Assembly: GCA_963725175.1 (NCBI GenBank)
Contig: CAVRXH010000006.1
Coordinates: forward strand, 124,001 to 188,000
From: DASUBV01 sp963725175
GTDB lineage: Bacteria; Actinomycetota; Actinomycetes; Streptosporangiales; Streptosporangiaceae
Length of the DNA stretch: 64,000 nucleotides
Reading direction: 5' to 3'
In this document: piece after piece, positions 1 through 8,799 of the stretch
Layout: every line of letters starts with the position of its first letter
Numbering within the stretch: the first letter of the stretch is position 1
Translations under genes and position numbers: made by a program
Notes under the pieces: generated by a model
The model's database searches: none
Seen by the model: only the letters and a program-made list of their open reading frames with translations
Told to the model about the DNA's origin: nothing

Positions 1-1
1 C

Positions 2-364
2 GACCCCGATCAGCCGCTGACCACGAGAGTCGCGCTGTTCGTCGGCCAGCGGTGCCGGGTGCTAGAGCGGATGGCCCCGAGCTGGCGAGCCGCGCGGCTC
101 CAGGAACCTTTCTCCGAGCATCTCCGGCGTGACAAGGCCGAGACGATCGCCATGGCGAGGGCGGAGCTTGAATCGGTGTTCGCGATGGAACTGAACAGCC
201 TTCGCGGGCAGCGGCGGAGACAGCTGGCCGACGGCTTGCACGCCGTCAGCCTGTGGGCGTTCTGGGAGTCGCTGCGCACCGAACTCGGCCTCGGCCCCGA
301 AAAGGCGGCGGCCCAGGTCAGATCCGTTTTCAGCACGCTGCTGGCCAACGCCGGATTCCGGTAG
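2..364 (+). CDS. TetR-family regulator, C-terminal part (cut by window start)
   Basis: The frame is open from the first bases of the window and stops at 364, so the 5' end lies outside. The visible ~120 residues are alpha-helical and lack a DNA-binding domain; the pattern VALFVGQRCRVLERM and the end VRSVFSTLLANAGF resemble the ligand-binding C-terminal half of TetR-type repressors. The helix-turn-helix would be upstream of base 1. Which promoter it controls cannot be told from here. It is followed by 46 bases and then the end of a convergent large ATPase gene. The assignment rests on overall character, not on a diagnostic motif. Confidence 0.6.
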   Translation, partial: DPDQPLTTRVALFVGQRCRVLERMAPSWRAARLQEPFSEHLRRDKAETIAMARAELESVFAMELNSLRGQRRRQLADGLHAVSLWAFWESLRTELGLGPEKAAAQVRSVFSTLLANAGFR

Positions 365-410
365 CGTGCGCCGGGGCATGCCCCGGCCGCAAGTGCGCAG
401 GGGCGGGTGT

Positions 411-3389
411 CTAGCCGGCTGGCGGGGTGCTGCGGGGCTGGTCACGGGGATCGTCGGCGGCGGCCTTTCCTGAAGTGCTGTCGTGACGATCCTGGTCGCG
501 GTCGAGCCGGGCCTGCTGGCGCCGGTACTCCTCTTCGTACAAGGCGGAGTCGGCAGCGGCGAGCTGGCGGTAGATCATGACCGCTTCCCGGTCGGCGTCC
601 AGGGCCTCGCGATGGCGGCCGAAGCCGCGCAGGCTGGTGCCGAGGTTGGTCAGGCTGGCGGCGAGCCCGGGCTGGTGGGCGGGGCTGCCGGCGGCTAGCT
701 CCCGGTAGCGGGTAAGAGCTTCCTGGAAGGTGTCGAGGGCTTCGTGGCGGCGGCCGAGGTTATGCAGGCTGATGCCGAGGTTAGTCACGCTGTTGGCGAG
801 CCCGGGCTGGTGGGCGGGGCTGCCGGCGGCTAGCTCCAGGTAGAGCGCGAGAGCTTCCTGGTCCGCGTCGAGGGCCTCGCGATGGCGGCCGAGGCCGCGC
901 AGGCTGGTGCCGAGACCGGTCAGGCTGGCGGCGAGCCCGGGCTGGTGGGCGAGGTTGCCGACAACCAGCTCCCGATAGAAAGCGATGGCTTCCTGGAAGG
1001 TGTCGAGGGCCTCGTGGTGGCGGCCGGCGTCGTGCAGGCTAGTGCCGAGATTAGTCAGGCTGCTGGCGAGTTCGGCCTGGTGGGCGGGATTGCTGGCCGC
1101 CAGCTCCCGGTGCAGGGCGATGGCTTCCTGGCCTGGGTCGAGAGCCTCCTGGTGGCGGCCGGCGTCGCGCAGGCTGAGGCCGAGATTGGCCAGGCCCCTG
1201 GCGAGTCCGGGCCGGTGGGCGGGGTCGGCGGCAGCCAGCTCCCGGTGGAGGCTGAGGGCTTCCCGGAAGGTGTCGACGGCTTCGCGGCGGCGGCCAGCGT
1301 CATGCAGGCCGATGCCGATGTTAGCCAGGCTGCGGGCGAGTCCGGGCCGGTGGACGGGGTCGGCGGCTGCCAGCTCCCGGTAGCGGGCGAGAGCTTCCTG
1401 GTCGGCGCCGAGAGCCTCCTGGTGGCGGCCGGCGTTGCGCAGGCTGATGCCGAGGCTGGTCATGCTGTCGGCGAGGTCGGGGCGGTAGCGGTCGGGGCTG
1501 GCGGCGGCGAGCTCCCGGTAGAGGACGACGGTTTCCCTGAAGGCGCCTACGGCTTCGTGGTGGCGGCCGAGATCGCACAGGGCAAGGCCAAGGTTGTTCA
1601 GGGCGGCGGCGAGGTTGGGCTGGTGGGCGGGGTTGACGGCGGCTAGCTCCTGGCATAGCGCGAGAGCTTCCTGGAATGCGTCAAGGGCTTCGTGGTGGCA
1701 GCCGAGGCTGCTCAGGTCGGTACCGAGGGTGGTGAGGGCGTCGGTGAGGCCTGGGGGATGGCCGTCCCGCCGGCGGCGGTCGACGTCCCGGGCGGCGAGG
1801 GCGGCGCGGGTTCGGGGAAGCTGCCAGCCGGCGTGGTCGTGCAGGTCGGCGAGCTGGCCATCGGGGAGGTTCGAGGCGGGGATGAGCGCGGCGAGGTGGG
1901 TGTCGAGACGAGGGCGGCCGGTGGTGGCGGTGAGGGCGGTGGTGATGGCGGCGGATAGCAGGCCGGGGGTGTCGGTGCCGGTGATGCGAGCGTGCAGGGG
2001 CGCGGCGCCGGGGTGGTGGTCGGCGGCGCGGGCGAGGGTGGCGAGCAGGGTGGTCTTGGCCGGGGCGGGGAGGGTGCGGGCGTAGGCGGTGAGGGCGGGG
2101 CTGGCGGTGAGGCTTTCGGTGATGAAGGTCTCGTGGATGAGGGCGGGCTGGAGGGCGAGGGGCAGGGGGTAGAGGCTGGCGGCCCAGCGGGTGAGGTCGC
2201 TGGCGAGTCCTGGTGCGCCGGCGAGGTCGGGGACGGCGCCGCGCAGCGCGGTGGCGGCTTGCTCGGGGGTGGCGGCGGCGGTGGCGGCGAGGGCTGCGAT
2301 GGCGGCGTCGAGGGTAGCCGCGGAGGTGCCGGCCAGGCCGGCGCCGGAGGCGGTGGCGGTGTGGTGCCAGTGCTGTTTCTCGTAGTCGAGCAGGGCGGTG
2401 CTGACCTGGGTGAGGGGCGGTGTGGTGCTGAGACCGGGCGGGCGGAGGGGGCGGCGCTGCTCGCTGTCGAGGACGAGCAGGGCGGCGCGGGCGTGGACGG
2501 CGATGATCGGGCCGGCAGCCGGGGTGTCGGCGGGCTGGCTGAGGGCCGCGGGAAGGTCGGGGGGCGGGGTGCGGCGGGCTGCGGCGTAGGCGCGGACGGC
2601 CTCGGCGGTCCAGCGGGCGTGGTCGGCGTCGGTACCGAACAGGCCTAGCTGGCGGGCGGGAAGGCTGGCGGGGTCCAGCAGCCACTGATGATCGCCTGGC
2701 AGCGCCTCGGTGACGGTGCGGAGTTCCTCGGGGGTGCGGGTGATGAGCAGGACCCGCACGGCGGGGCTGCCGTGACGGCTGGCGAGGGCGGACAGCAGGG
2801 CGGGCACGGCGGGGTGCTGAGCGGCGTTGTCGGCGAGGATCAGGGCGGGCTGGCCGCACGCGGTGACCGCTTCTATGGCGTCGGCTCCTGCGGCGTCCGC
2901 GGCGAGCCAGCCGGCGTGCCAGCCGGGCGGGAGGGTTAACGCGGCCTGGACGGCGAGGCGGGTCTTTCCGGTGCCGGCGGCGCCGGAAAGCTGGGCGGCG
3001 GGGTGGCCGGCGGGGTCGTCGCGCCAGGCGGTGAGCCAGGCGAGGGCCGCGGCGCGGCCCCGGAACGGCGGGGCGTGCTGGCGGGTGGGCGACAGCAGGC
3101 CCAGGACGCTGCGGTCGGTGGCCGGCGCGGGAGTGGTCACGGGGTGCAGCGCCCGGTCGCGCCGGGCGAGCGCGGCGGCGCGCCGTTCGGATCGGGCCTG
3201 CGCACGGTCGGCGCTGATCGCGGCGGCGAGGCCGGCCGCACCGCCTGCCGCGCCGCCGGCGGCGCGGAGGGTGGTGCTGGTGCTGGTGGCGAGGGCCGCG
3301 GCCAGCCCGGCGCCGGCGCCGGCCACCATCAGGCCAGTGCCGATCCCCCACCGTGCGGCTGTTCTTCGGTGTGCTGTTGCCGCGTTCAC
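411..3389 (-). CDS. STAND-type ATPase with C-terminal tetratricopeptide repeats
   Basis: About 992 residues. The N-terminus has a hydrophobic Ala/Gly-rich stretch (about residues 14-60) that could be one or two membrane segments. A P-loop follows, with Walker A GAAGTGKT near residue 136 and a Walker-B-like PALILADNA near 181. An Ala-rich helical middle follows, then about nine 45-residue TPR units (motif LGRHxEALxxxxEAL). This is the layout of STAND/NB-ARC-TPR proteins, which in bacteria act as signalling switches and sometimes in phage defence. I chose GTG at 3389 because GGGGAGGA precedes it; a GTG at 3431 is in frame but has no ribosome site. No separate effector domain is recognisable, so the function is open. 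Confidence 0.8.
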   Translation of the reverse strand: MNAATAHRRTAARWGIGTGLMVAGAGAGLAAALATSTSTTLRAAGGAAGGAAGLAAAISADRAQARSERRAAALARRDRALHPVTTPAPATDRSVLGLLSPTRQHAPPFRGRAAALAWLTAWRDDPAGHPAAQLSGAAGTGKTRLAVQAALTLPPGWHAGWLAADAAGADAIEAVTACGQPALILADNAAQHPAVPALLSALASRHGSPAVRVLLITRTPEELRTVTEALPGDHQWLLDPASLPARQLGLFGTDADHARWTAEAVRAYAAARRTPPPDLPAALSQPADTPAAGPIIAVHARAALLVLDSEQRRPLRPPGLSTTPPLTQVSTALLDYEKQHWHHTATASGAGLAGTSAATLDAAIAALAATAAATPEQAATALRGAVPDLAGAPGLASDLTRWAASLYPLPLALQPALIHETFITESLTASPALTAYARTLPAPAKTTLLATLARAADHHPGAAPLHARITGTDTPGLLSAAITTALTATTGRPRLDTHLAALIPASNLPDGQLADLHDHAGWQLPRTRAALAARDVDRRRRDGHPPGLTDALTTLGTDLSSLGCHHEALDAFQEALALCQELAAVNPAHQPNLAAALNNLGLALCDLGRHHEAVGAFRETVVLYRELAAASPDRYRPDLADSMTSLGISLRNAGRHQEALGADQEALARYRELAAADPVHRPGLARSLANIGIGLHDAGRRREAVDTFREALSLHRELAAADPAHRPGLARGLANLGLSLRDAGRHQEALDPGQEAIALHRELAASNPAHQAELASSLTNLGTSLHDAGRHHEALDTFQEAIAFYRELVVGNLAHQPGLAASLTGLGTSLRGLGRHREALDADQEALALYLELAAGSPAHQPGLANSVTNLGISLHNLGRRHEALDTFQEALTRYRELAAGSPAHQPGLAASLTNLGTSLRGFGRHREALDADREAVMIYRQLAAADSALYEEEYRRQQARLDRDQDRHDSTSGKAAADDPRDQPRSTPPAG
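500..1740 (-). repeat. Tandem 135-bp repeats coding for TPR units
   Basis: The 3' third of the STAND/TPR gene is built of about nine head-to-tail units of roughly 135 bp (45 codons). Adjacent units share long identical stretches at DNA level, for example the words coding for RELAA and GRHxEAL. This points to recent unit duplication and makes copy number prone to change. Confidence 0.8.
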
Positions 3390-3570
3390 GGGTCCTCCCC
3401 CTGGTGCAGCCGTGAACACGATTGGTCTCACCAGGGAGTGCCCGGTGTCAAGCCGCCTGCCTGGAGGTGTTCTCGCACGCTCGCGCCGCAGAAGCCGACG
3501 CTGCCGCCGGCGGCGAAGTAGCTCATGGCGGACGATGGGCCAGACGCCGGGCTCTTACCTGGCCGCGCCG

Positions 3571-4197
3571 TCAGCAGAGGGCGGCGCGGGCGAACTCGGC
3601 GGTCAGCCGGTGCCAGCGGCTCATCCCGCGCAGCATCGCGTGGTCGCCGCCGTGCACCCGGACGGTGGTGACGGAGGTGACTTCCCGTGCCCGGGCGGCG
3701 AAGGCCCAGGTTTCCGCGGGGCTGGTGGCCCGGTCGCGGTCGCCGTGGGCCAGCAGCACCCGGGTCCCGGCGAGGTGGGCGACCGGCTCGCAGGGCGGCA
3801 GCCAGGGCGCTAGGCCCGCCACGGCGCAGACCAGGGGGTGACCGGCGGCCCGCAGGGCTGCCCGCGCACCCATGGAATGCCCGATGAGGGCGACGGGGAC
3901 CGGGCCGAAGCGGGTCGCGGCCTCGTCCAGCCACCGGGTGACGTCGGCGACCGGCGAGGCCAGGTCCCCGTTCCAGCCCCGGACGGTGAACCGGGGGCGG
4001 TCGACGACTATCCCGGTGCCGCACAGCGCCCGGCGCACGGGCGGCACGATGGCGGCGACGCGCAGGACGCTGAGCTGCACGGGCGAGGTCGGCACGGTGC
4101 TCTGCGAACGGCCGCCGTGCAGCACGAGCACCAGGCCAGCGATGGCATCCCCGTCAGCGCCTCCGGCCGCCGCGCCGTCGGCCCCCGGCTTAGGCAA
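3571..4197 (-). CDS. Alpha/beta hydrolase
   Basis: 208 residues. The fold signature is LVLVLHGG near the start (oxyanion-loop HGG), the nucleophile elbow GHSMG with Ser about 108, a late acid in HGDRD, and the catalytic His in GGDHAML. It is a small serine hydrolase or esterase; the substrate is unknown. The start is a TTG overlapping the end of the upstream hydrolase gene by 8 bases, so translation is probably coupled. An ATG-type start is not available nearby in this frame. Confidence 0.85.
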   Translation of the reverse strand: MPKPGADGAAAGGADGDAIAGLVLVLHGGRSQSTVPTSPVQLSVLRVAAIVPPVRRALCGTGIVVDRPRFTVRGWNGDLASPVADVTRWLDEAATRFGPVPVALIGHSMGARAALRAAGHPLVCAVAGLAPWLPPCEPVAHLAGTRVLLAHGDRDRATSPAETWAFAARAREVTSVTTVRVHGGDHAMLRGMSRWHRLTAEFARAALC

Positions 4198-5026
4198 CCG
4201 CGTTGGGGCTGGCGATCGCGCTGGTCCCGGCGGCGCTGGTCCCGGCGGCGGCGGGCGCGCCCGCCGCGGCGGGCGCGGTGGCCAGGGCGGCTTCCACCCA
4301 GCCGCCGATCCGGTCGATCAGGTCGGGGGTGGTCGCGGACTCGGCGTGGCCGAGGCCGGGGATGAGCCACAGCTCCTTGGGATCGCGGGCAGCCTCGTAG
4401 ATCTGCTCGGCGTGGTCCACGGGGAAGAACTCGTCCTGATCCCCGTGCACGACCAGCAGCGGGGTCGGCGCGATGCGGGCGGCGGCGGCGTCGGGCGGCA
4501 AGGGCACGGGGTCCCAGCGGCCGCCGCTGATCCTGGTATGCAGGAAGTTCCTGGCGATCATGCGGCCGGCCCGGCGCTCGATGGCGAAGTGCACCCGCCG
4601 CATGGGCTTGGTGCCGCGGTAGTACCACCGGCCGGGGCCGCTGACGGAGACGACGGCGTCCACGCCGCCGATCAGGCCGGCGTGCCGCAGCACGGTGGAG
4701 GCGCCCATGGAGAAGCCGACGGTGACGATCCGCGCGTAGCCGAGCTCGCGGGCGTAGGCCACGGCGACCTCGACGTCCTTGATCTCCAGGTCGCCGAGCG
4801 TGGACGCGCCGCCGGACCGGCCGTGGCCGCGGAAATCGAAGCTGACCACCCCGCCGAACCGGTTCAGCCGGGTCGCCACCCGCCACACGGCGGGCCGCTG
4901 CCAGTTCAGGGTGAAGCCGTGCGCGACGACGATGCCGAGCTGCTTCTCCCCGGGCAGGTGGATCGCCTCGATGGGGACGCCATCGTCGGTCACCAGGGTC
5001 CTGGCCTTTACCACGGGCTTGGTCAT
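4190..5026 (-). CDS. Alpha/beta hydrolase
   Basis: 278 residues. Visible elements are the oxyanion region VVAHGF, the strand VSFDFRGHGRSGG, the nucleophile elbow GFSMG (Ser about 107), HGDQDEFFP carrying the acid, and GHAES carrying the His. The last ~25 residues are a low-complexity Ala/Gly/Pro/Thr tail beyond the fold. It forms a two-gene unit with the smaller hydrolase downstream (8-base overlap). The pair may act on related esters, but that is inference. It is divergent from the cyclase gene at 5230. Confidence 0.87.
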   Translation of the reverse strand: MTKPVVKARTLVTDDGVPIEAIHLPGEKQLGIVVAHGFTLNWQRPAVWRVATRLNRFGGVVSFDFRGHGRSGGASTLGDLEIKDVEVAVAYARELGYARIVTVGFSMGASTVLRHAGLIGGVDAVVSVSGPGRWYYRGTKPMRRVHFAIERRAGRMIARNFLHTRISGGRWDPVPLPPDAAAARIAPTPLLVVHGDQDEFFPVDHAEQIYEAARDPKELWLIPGLGHAESATTPDLIDRIGGWVEAALATAPAAAGAPAAAGTSAAGTSAIASPNAVA

Positions 5027-5229
5027 GACTCTATTGTTCTCCCCGGAAAGAACCTCTCAACCCGCGCGCCGGTCGCACCGGCTGGGACAGATGCCGTGCG
5101 GCCGGACAAATGTTCCGGCCGGCGGCCTGGTGTCAGTGTTGTGCTGGCCCGGCGGGACCGGCAGGCTGGTGCAATCCTCGCCGGGCGCGCGCCCGGCGAG
5201 CCGGACCCGACCGCTGGAGGCACGGGGTT

Positions 5230-6006
5230 ATGGCGATTCTGGACCAGCTCATCTCGGCGATCCGGGGTAACGCGATCGAGGTCGTGGATCTCACCGCGCG
5301 GCTCGAGGCCACGACGCCGCTGATCCAGCTCCCGCCCCCGTTCAGCAATACTGTGCCCTTTTCCCTGCGCGAGGTGAGCCGGTATGACGAGCGCGGCCCG
5401 GCCTGGTACTGGAACGACATCACCACGGGCGAGCACACGGGCACCCACTTCGACGCGCCGGTGCACTGGGTGACCGGGCGGGACGGCGAGGATGTCGCGC
5501 AGGTGCCGGCGTCGAGCCTGATCGCGCCGGCGGTGGTGCTGGACTTCACGGCGGAGGCCGCGGCCGACCCGGACTTCCTGCTGGAGATCGAGCACGTCCG
5601 GCGCTGGGAAGCGGAGCACGGTCCGCTGCCGGAGCGGGGCTGGCTGCTCTACCGGACGGGCTGGGACACGCGGTCCGACAGCCAGGAGCGGTTCCTGAAC
5701 GCGAGCGAGACGGGGCCGCACACGCCGGGCATCTCGGTGGCGTGCGCCCGGTGGCTAGCTAATGAGGTGCCGGTGCTGGGCCTGGGCGTGGAGACGGTGG
5801 GCACGGACGCGGGCGCGGCGCACTCGTTCGACCCGCCGTTCCCGTGTCACGCCTCGCTGCTGGGCGCGGGCAAGTACGGGCTGACCCAGCTGCAGAACGT
5901 GGGCAGGCTGCCGGCCACGGGGGCGGTGGTGATCGCGGGGCCGCTGCCGATCACGGGCGGCTCCGGCAGCCCGGCCCGGGTGCTCGCGCTGGTGGAGCGC
6001 GGCTAG
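5230..6006 (+). CDS. Cyclase family protein (kynurenine formamidase-like metal hydrolase)
   Basis: 258 residues. The family's metal-binding signature is present as HTGTHFDAPVH (His69, His73, Asp75, His79). Proteins of this family hydrolyse formamides, cyclic imides or enol lactones with a divalent metal. I chose ATG 5230 because GGAGG lies 9 bases upstream; the 40 extra codons that could be read before it are low in family character. Only two bases separate its stop from the ATG of the ThDP enzyme, so the two are almost surely one transcript and perhaps one degradative route. Confidence 0.9.
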   Translation: MAILDQLISAIRGNAIEVVDLTARLEATTPLIQLPPPFSNTVPFSLREVSRYDERGPAWYWNDITTGEHTGTHFDAPVHWVTGRDGEDVAQVPASSLIAPAVVLDFTAEAAADPDFLLEIEHVRRWEAEHGPLPERGWLLYRTGWDTRSDSQERFLNASETGPHTPGISVACARWLANEVPVLGLGVETVGTDAGAAHSFDPPFPCHASLLGAGKYGLTQLQNVGRLPATGAVVIAGPLPITGGSGSPARVLALVERG

Positions 6007-6008
6007 CG

Positions 6009-7702
6009 ATGCTGGTCAGCGACGCGGTCGCCGAGGTGCTGGCCCGGATGGGGGCCGATACCGCGTTCGGGCTGGTCGGCAGCGGCAACTTCCGGGTCAC
6101 CAACGCGCTGATCGAGCGGGGCACCCGGTTCGTGGCGGCGCGGCACGAGAACGGCGCGGCCAGCATGGCCGACGGCTGGGCGCGACTGACGGGGCGGCCC
6201 GGCGTGCTCACGGTGCACCAGGGACCGGGGCTGACCAACGCGATCACCGGCATCACCGAGGCGGCCAAAAGCCGGACCCCGCTGCTGGTGCTGGCCGCCG
6301 ACGTCGGCGCCGACGCGGTGCGGTCGAACTTCCGCATCGACGTGGCGGCCATCGCCGCCGCGGTCGGCGCCACCCCGGCCCGGCTGCACTCCCCCGGCTT
6401 CGCCATCGACGACACGGTCCGGGCCTACCGGACGGCGGCGCTGGAACGGCGCTGCGTGGTGCTGGCGCTGCCCCTGGACGTGCAGGCCGGCGAGTGCTCG
6501 TGGCCGCGGGAAGTGCCTGGGCTTGAACGGCTGGCGTCGGGCGGGACCTGCCCGGCAGGCCCGGCGCCGGATGCCGCGAAGGCGGCGGCGCTGGCCGAGG
6601 CGATAACGGCGGCGTCCCGGCCGGTGTTCATCGCGGGCCGGGGCGCGCGGGCCGGCGGCCGGCGGCGCGGCGCGAGCTGGACCGGCTCGCGGGGGCCTGC
6701 GGCGCGCTGCTGGCGACCTCGGCGGCGGCGAAGGGCCTGTTCAAGGGCAGCCCGTGGGACCTGGACGTGAGCGGCGGGTTCGCCTCGCCGCTGGCGGCCG
6801 AGCTGATCCGCGGCGCGGACCTGGTGGTGGGCTGGGGCTGCGCGCTGAACATGTGGACGCTGCGGCACGGCTCGCTGATCGGCCCGGACGCGGTGGTCGC
6901 CCAGGTGGACACCGAGCCGGCCGCGCTGGGCGCGCACCGGAAGGTGACGCTGGGGGTGACCGGCGACGTGGCGGCCACGGCGGCGGCGGTCGCGGACCTG
7001 CTCGGCGGGACGGGCGACGGGACGGGGAGCGCGGCCGACGGCGCCGGCTACCGGTCGGCGGCGCTGGCGGAGCGGATCGGCCGCGAGGTGCGCTGGCGGG
7101 ACGTCCCGTACGCCGACGAGAGCGACGGGCAGCGGATCGACCCGCGAACGCTCAGCATCGCGCTGGATGACCTGCTGCCGGCCGAGCGGATTGTCGCGGT
7201 GGACTCGGGCAACTTCATGGGCTACCCGAGCATGTACCTGAGCGTGCCCGACTCTGACGGGTTCACGTTCACGCAGGCCTATCAGTCGGTCGGGCTCGGG
7301 CTGGCCTCGGCCATCGGCTCGGCGGTCGCCAGGCCGGACCGGCTGACGGTCGCCGCGCTCGGCGACGGCGGGGCGCTGATGGGCGCGAGCGAGCTGGAGA
7401 CGGCGGTCCGGCTGCGGCTGCCGATGGTGATCGTCGTCTACAACGACGACGCCTACGGCGCGGAGGTGCACCACTTCGGGCCGGACGGGCACCCGCTGGA
7501 CACGGTGATGTTCCCGCCCGCCGACCTGGCGGCGATCGGCGCCGGGTTCGGCTGCGCGGGGGTCACCGTCCGGCGGCCCGCCGACCTGTCCGGCGTAGCG
7601 GACTGGCTGGCCGGGCCGCGGGACCGGCCGCTGGTCATCGACGCCAGGGTCACCGCGCAGCACGGCTCGTGGTGGCTGGAAGAGGCGTTCCGCGGACACT
7701 GA
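6009..7702 (+). pseudogene. Thiamine-diphosphate-dependent enzyme (acetolactate synthase/benzoylformate decarboxylase type), one frameshift
   Basis: The first frame (6009 to about 6650) gives the ThDP N-terminal domain: MLVSDAVAEVLARMGADTAFG, the active-site Glu in RHENGAASMADGWARLTG, and VHQGPGLTNAITG. The second frame, one base back, continues with PAARRELDRLAGACGALLATS, the central domain, and the C-terminal cofactor motif GDGGALMGASELETA...NDDAYG, to 7702. Joined, it makes about 564 residues, the normal family length. One base is therefore missing between about 6640 and 6665 in a run of GC. Neither half is otherwise damaged, so a base-call error is a strong alternative to true inactivation. 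Confidence 0.85.
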
Positions 7703-7969
7703 GCGCACGGAGGTAACTGGGCGCACGGAGGTACTAGGCGCACGGTTCCAGGTGCTGTTCGCCGACCGCGCCGGTGTCGTGGTCGGTGATGACCCGCACG
7801 CGGCCGAGCGCCCCGTGCTCTGGCGCAGCGCGGATGGCGGCGCGCGCTGGCGGGTGGCCTTCTCCTGACCGGGCCGCCCCTGACCCGGCCGGTCCTGACC
7901 GGGCGCTCCTGGCCGGGCGCCGCGGAAAACCGGGTGCGCCGGCCGGGAGCGCCGGGTTACGGTCGCGCG

Positions 7970-8710
7970 GTGACTGACCCAGACGGCGTGTTCGGCAGGG
8001 CCATCGCGGCTCGCTACGACGAGGCCTCGGCGGAACGGTTCGAGCCGGCCGAGCTGGACCCGACGGTGGATCTCCTCGCCCGGCTGGCCGGCGACGGCGC
8101 GGCGCTGGAGCTGGCCATCGGCACGGGCCGGGTGGCGCTGCCGCTGGCCGGACGCGGCGTGCCGGTGCACGGCATCGACATGTCCCGTGCGATGGTGGAC
8201 CGGCTGCGGGCCAAGCCGGGCGGCGACGCCATCGAAGTGACCATCGGCGACATGACGACCGCGACGGCGCGCGGCCCGTTCCGTGTGGTGTATCTGGTCT
8301 TCAACACGATCAAGAACCTGACCACGCAGGCCGCGCAGGTGGCCTGCTTCCGCAACGCGGCGGCGCACCTGGAGCCCGGCGGCTGCTTCCTGGTCGAGGC
8401 GATGATCCCCGAGCTGCGGCGGCTGCCGCCCGGCGAGGATGTGCTGCCGTTCCGGGTCAGCGCCGGCTCGTGGGCCTACGACCAGTACGACACCGCGACC
8501 CAGCTGATGAGCTCGAACTACCTCCAGGTCATCGATGGCCGCGCCGAGTTCACCACTTACCCGTTCCGCTACGTCTGGCCGGCCGAGATGGACCTGATGG
8601 CGGAACTGGCCGGGATGCGGCCGCGGGCCCGCTGGGGCGGCTGGTCGGGCGAGCCGTTCACCAGCGCGAGCGAGCGGGCCGTCTCGGTCTGGGAGAAGCC
8701 GGCGGCCTGA
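7970..8710 (+). CDS. Class I SAM-dependent methyltransferase
   Basis: 246 residues. Motif I is LELAIGTGRVALPLAGRG (about 46-63), followed by the acidic GIDMS and later YLVFNTIKNL and LEPGGCFLVEAMIP. These define a Rossmann-fold SAM methyltransferase of the kind annotated only as class I. GTG 7970 (MTDPDGVFGRAIAARYDE) is the natural start; no clear ribosome site precedes it, so it may be leaderless. The 267 bases between the ThDP gene and this one hold nothing convincing. A 17-bp-stem hairpin follows the stop. Confidence 0.85.
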   Translation: MTDPDGVFGRAIAARYDEASAERFEPAELDPTVDLLARLAGDGAALELAIGTGRVALPLAGRGVPVHGIDMSRAMVDRLRAKPGGDAIEVTIGDMTTATARGPFRVVYLVFNTIKNLTTQAAQVACFRNAAAHLEPGGCFLVEAMIPELRRLPPGEDVLPFRVSAGSWAYDQYDTATQLMSSNYLQVIDGRAEFTTYPFRYVWPAEMDLMAELAGMRPRARWGGWSGEPFTSASERAVSVWEKPAA

Positions 8711-8719
8711 CAGAGAGCG

Positions 8720-8760
8720 CCGGCGGGCCGGCCCGGGGATTAGCCGGGCCGGCCCGCCGG
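8720..8760 (+). terminator. Perfect 17-bp-stem hairpin, bidirectional terminator
   Basis: Arms 8720-8736 and 8744-8760 are exact reverse complements around a 7-base loop. It sits 9 bases after the methyltransferase stop and 39 bases before the end of the convergent phospholipase-like gene, so it probably ends both transcripts. There is no T-tract, as is usual in actinomycetes. Confidence 0.8.
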
Positions 8761-8799
8761 GGCCTTGCCTACCTCGTCAGTTGTAGCTGACGTTCGGTG

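Noticed and set aside
500..1740. CRISPR-like periodicity
   Set aside because: The 135-bp period has no constant repeat/variable spacer split; the units are TPR codons.
6600..6670. Programmed -1 frameshifting in the ThDP gene
   Set aside because: No slippery heptamer with a following structure is evident, and similar breaks occur in unrelated genes.
7703..7969. Small genes in the gap before the methyltransferase
   Set aside because: Short frames exist on both strands (a minus-strand one ends at 7735) but none has a ribosome site, start and family pattern together.
6425..8368. 647-codon antisense open frame
   Set aside because: It runs opposite the ThDP and methyltransferase genes, is Arg/Gln/Pro/His-rich and has no motif; such frames are expected at this GC content.
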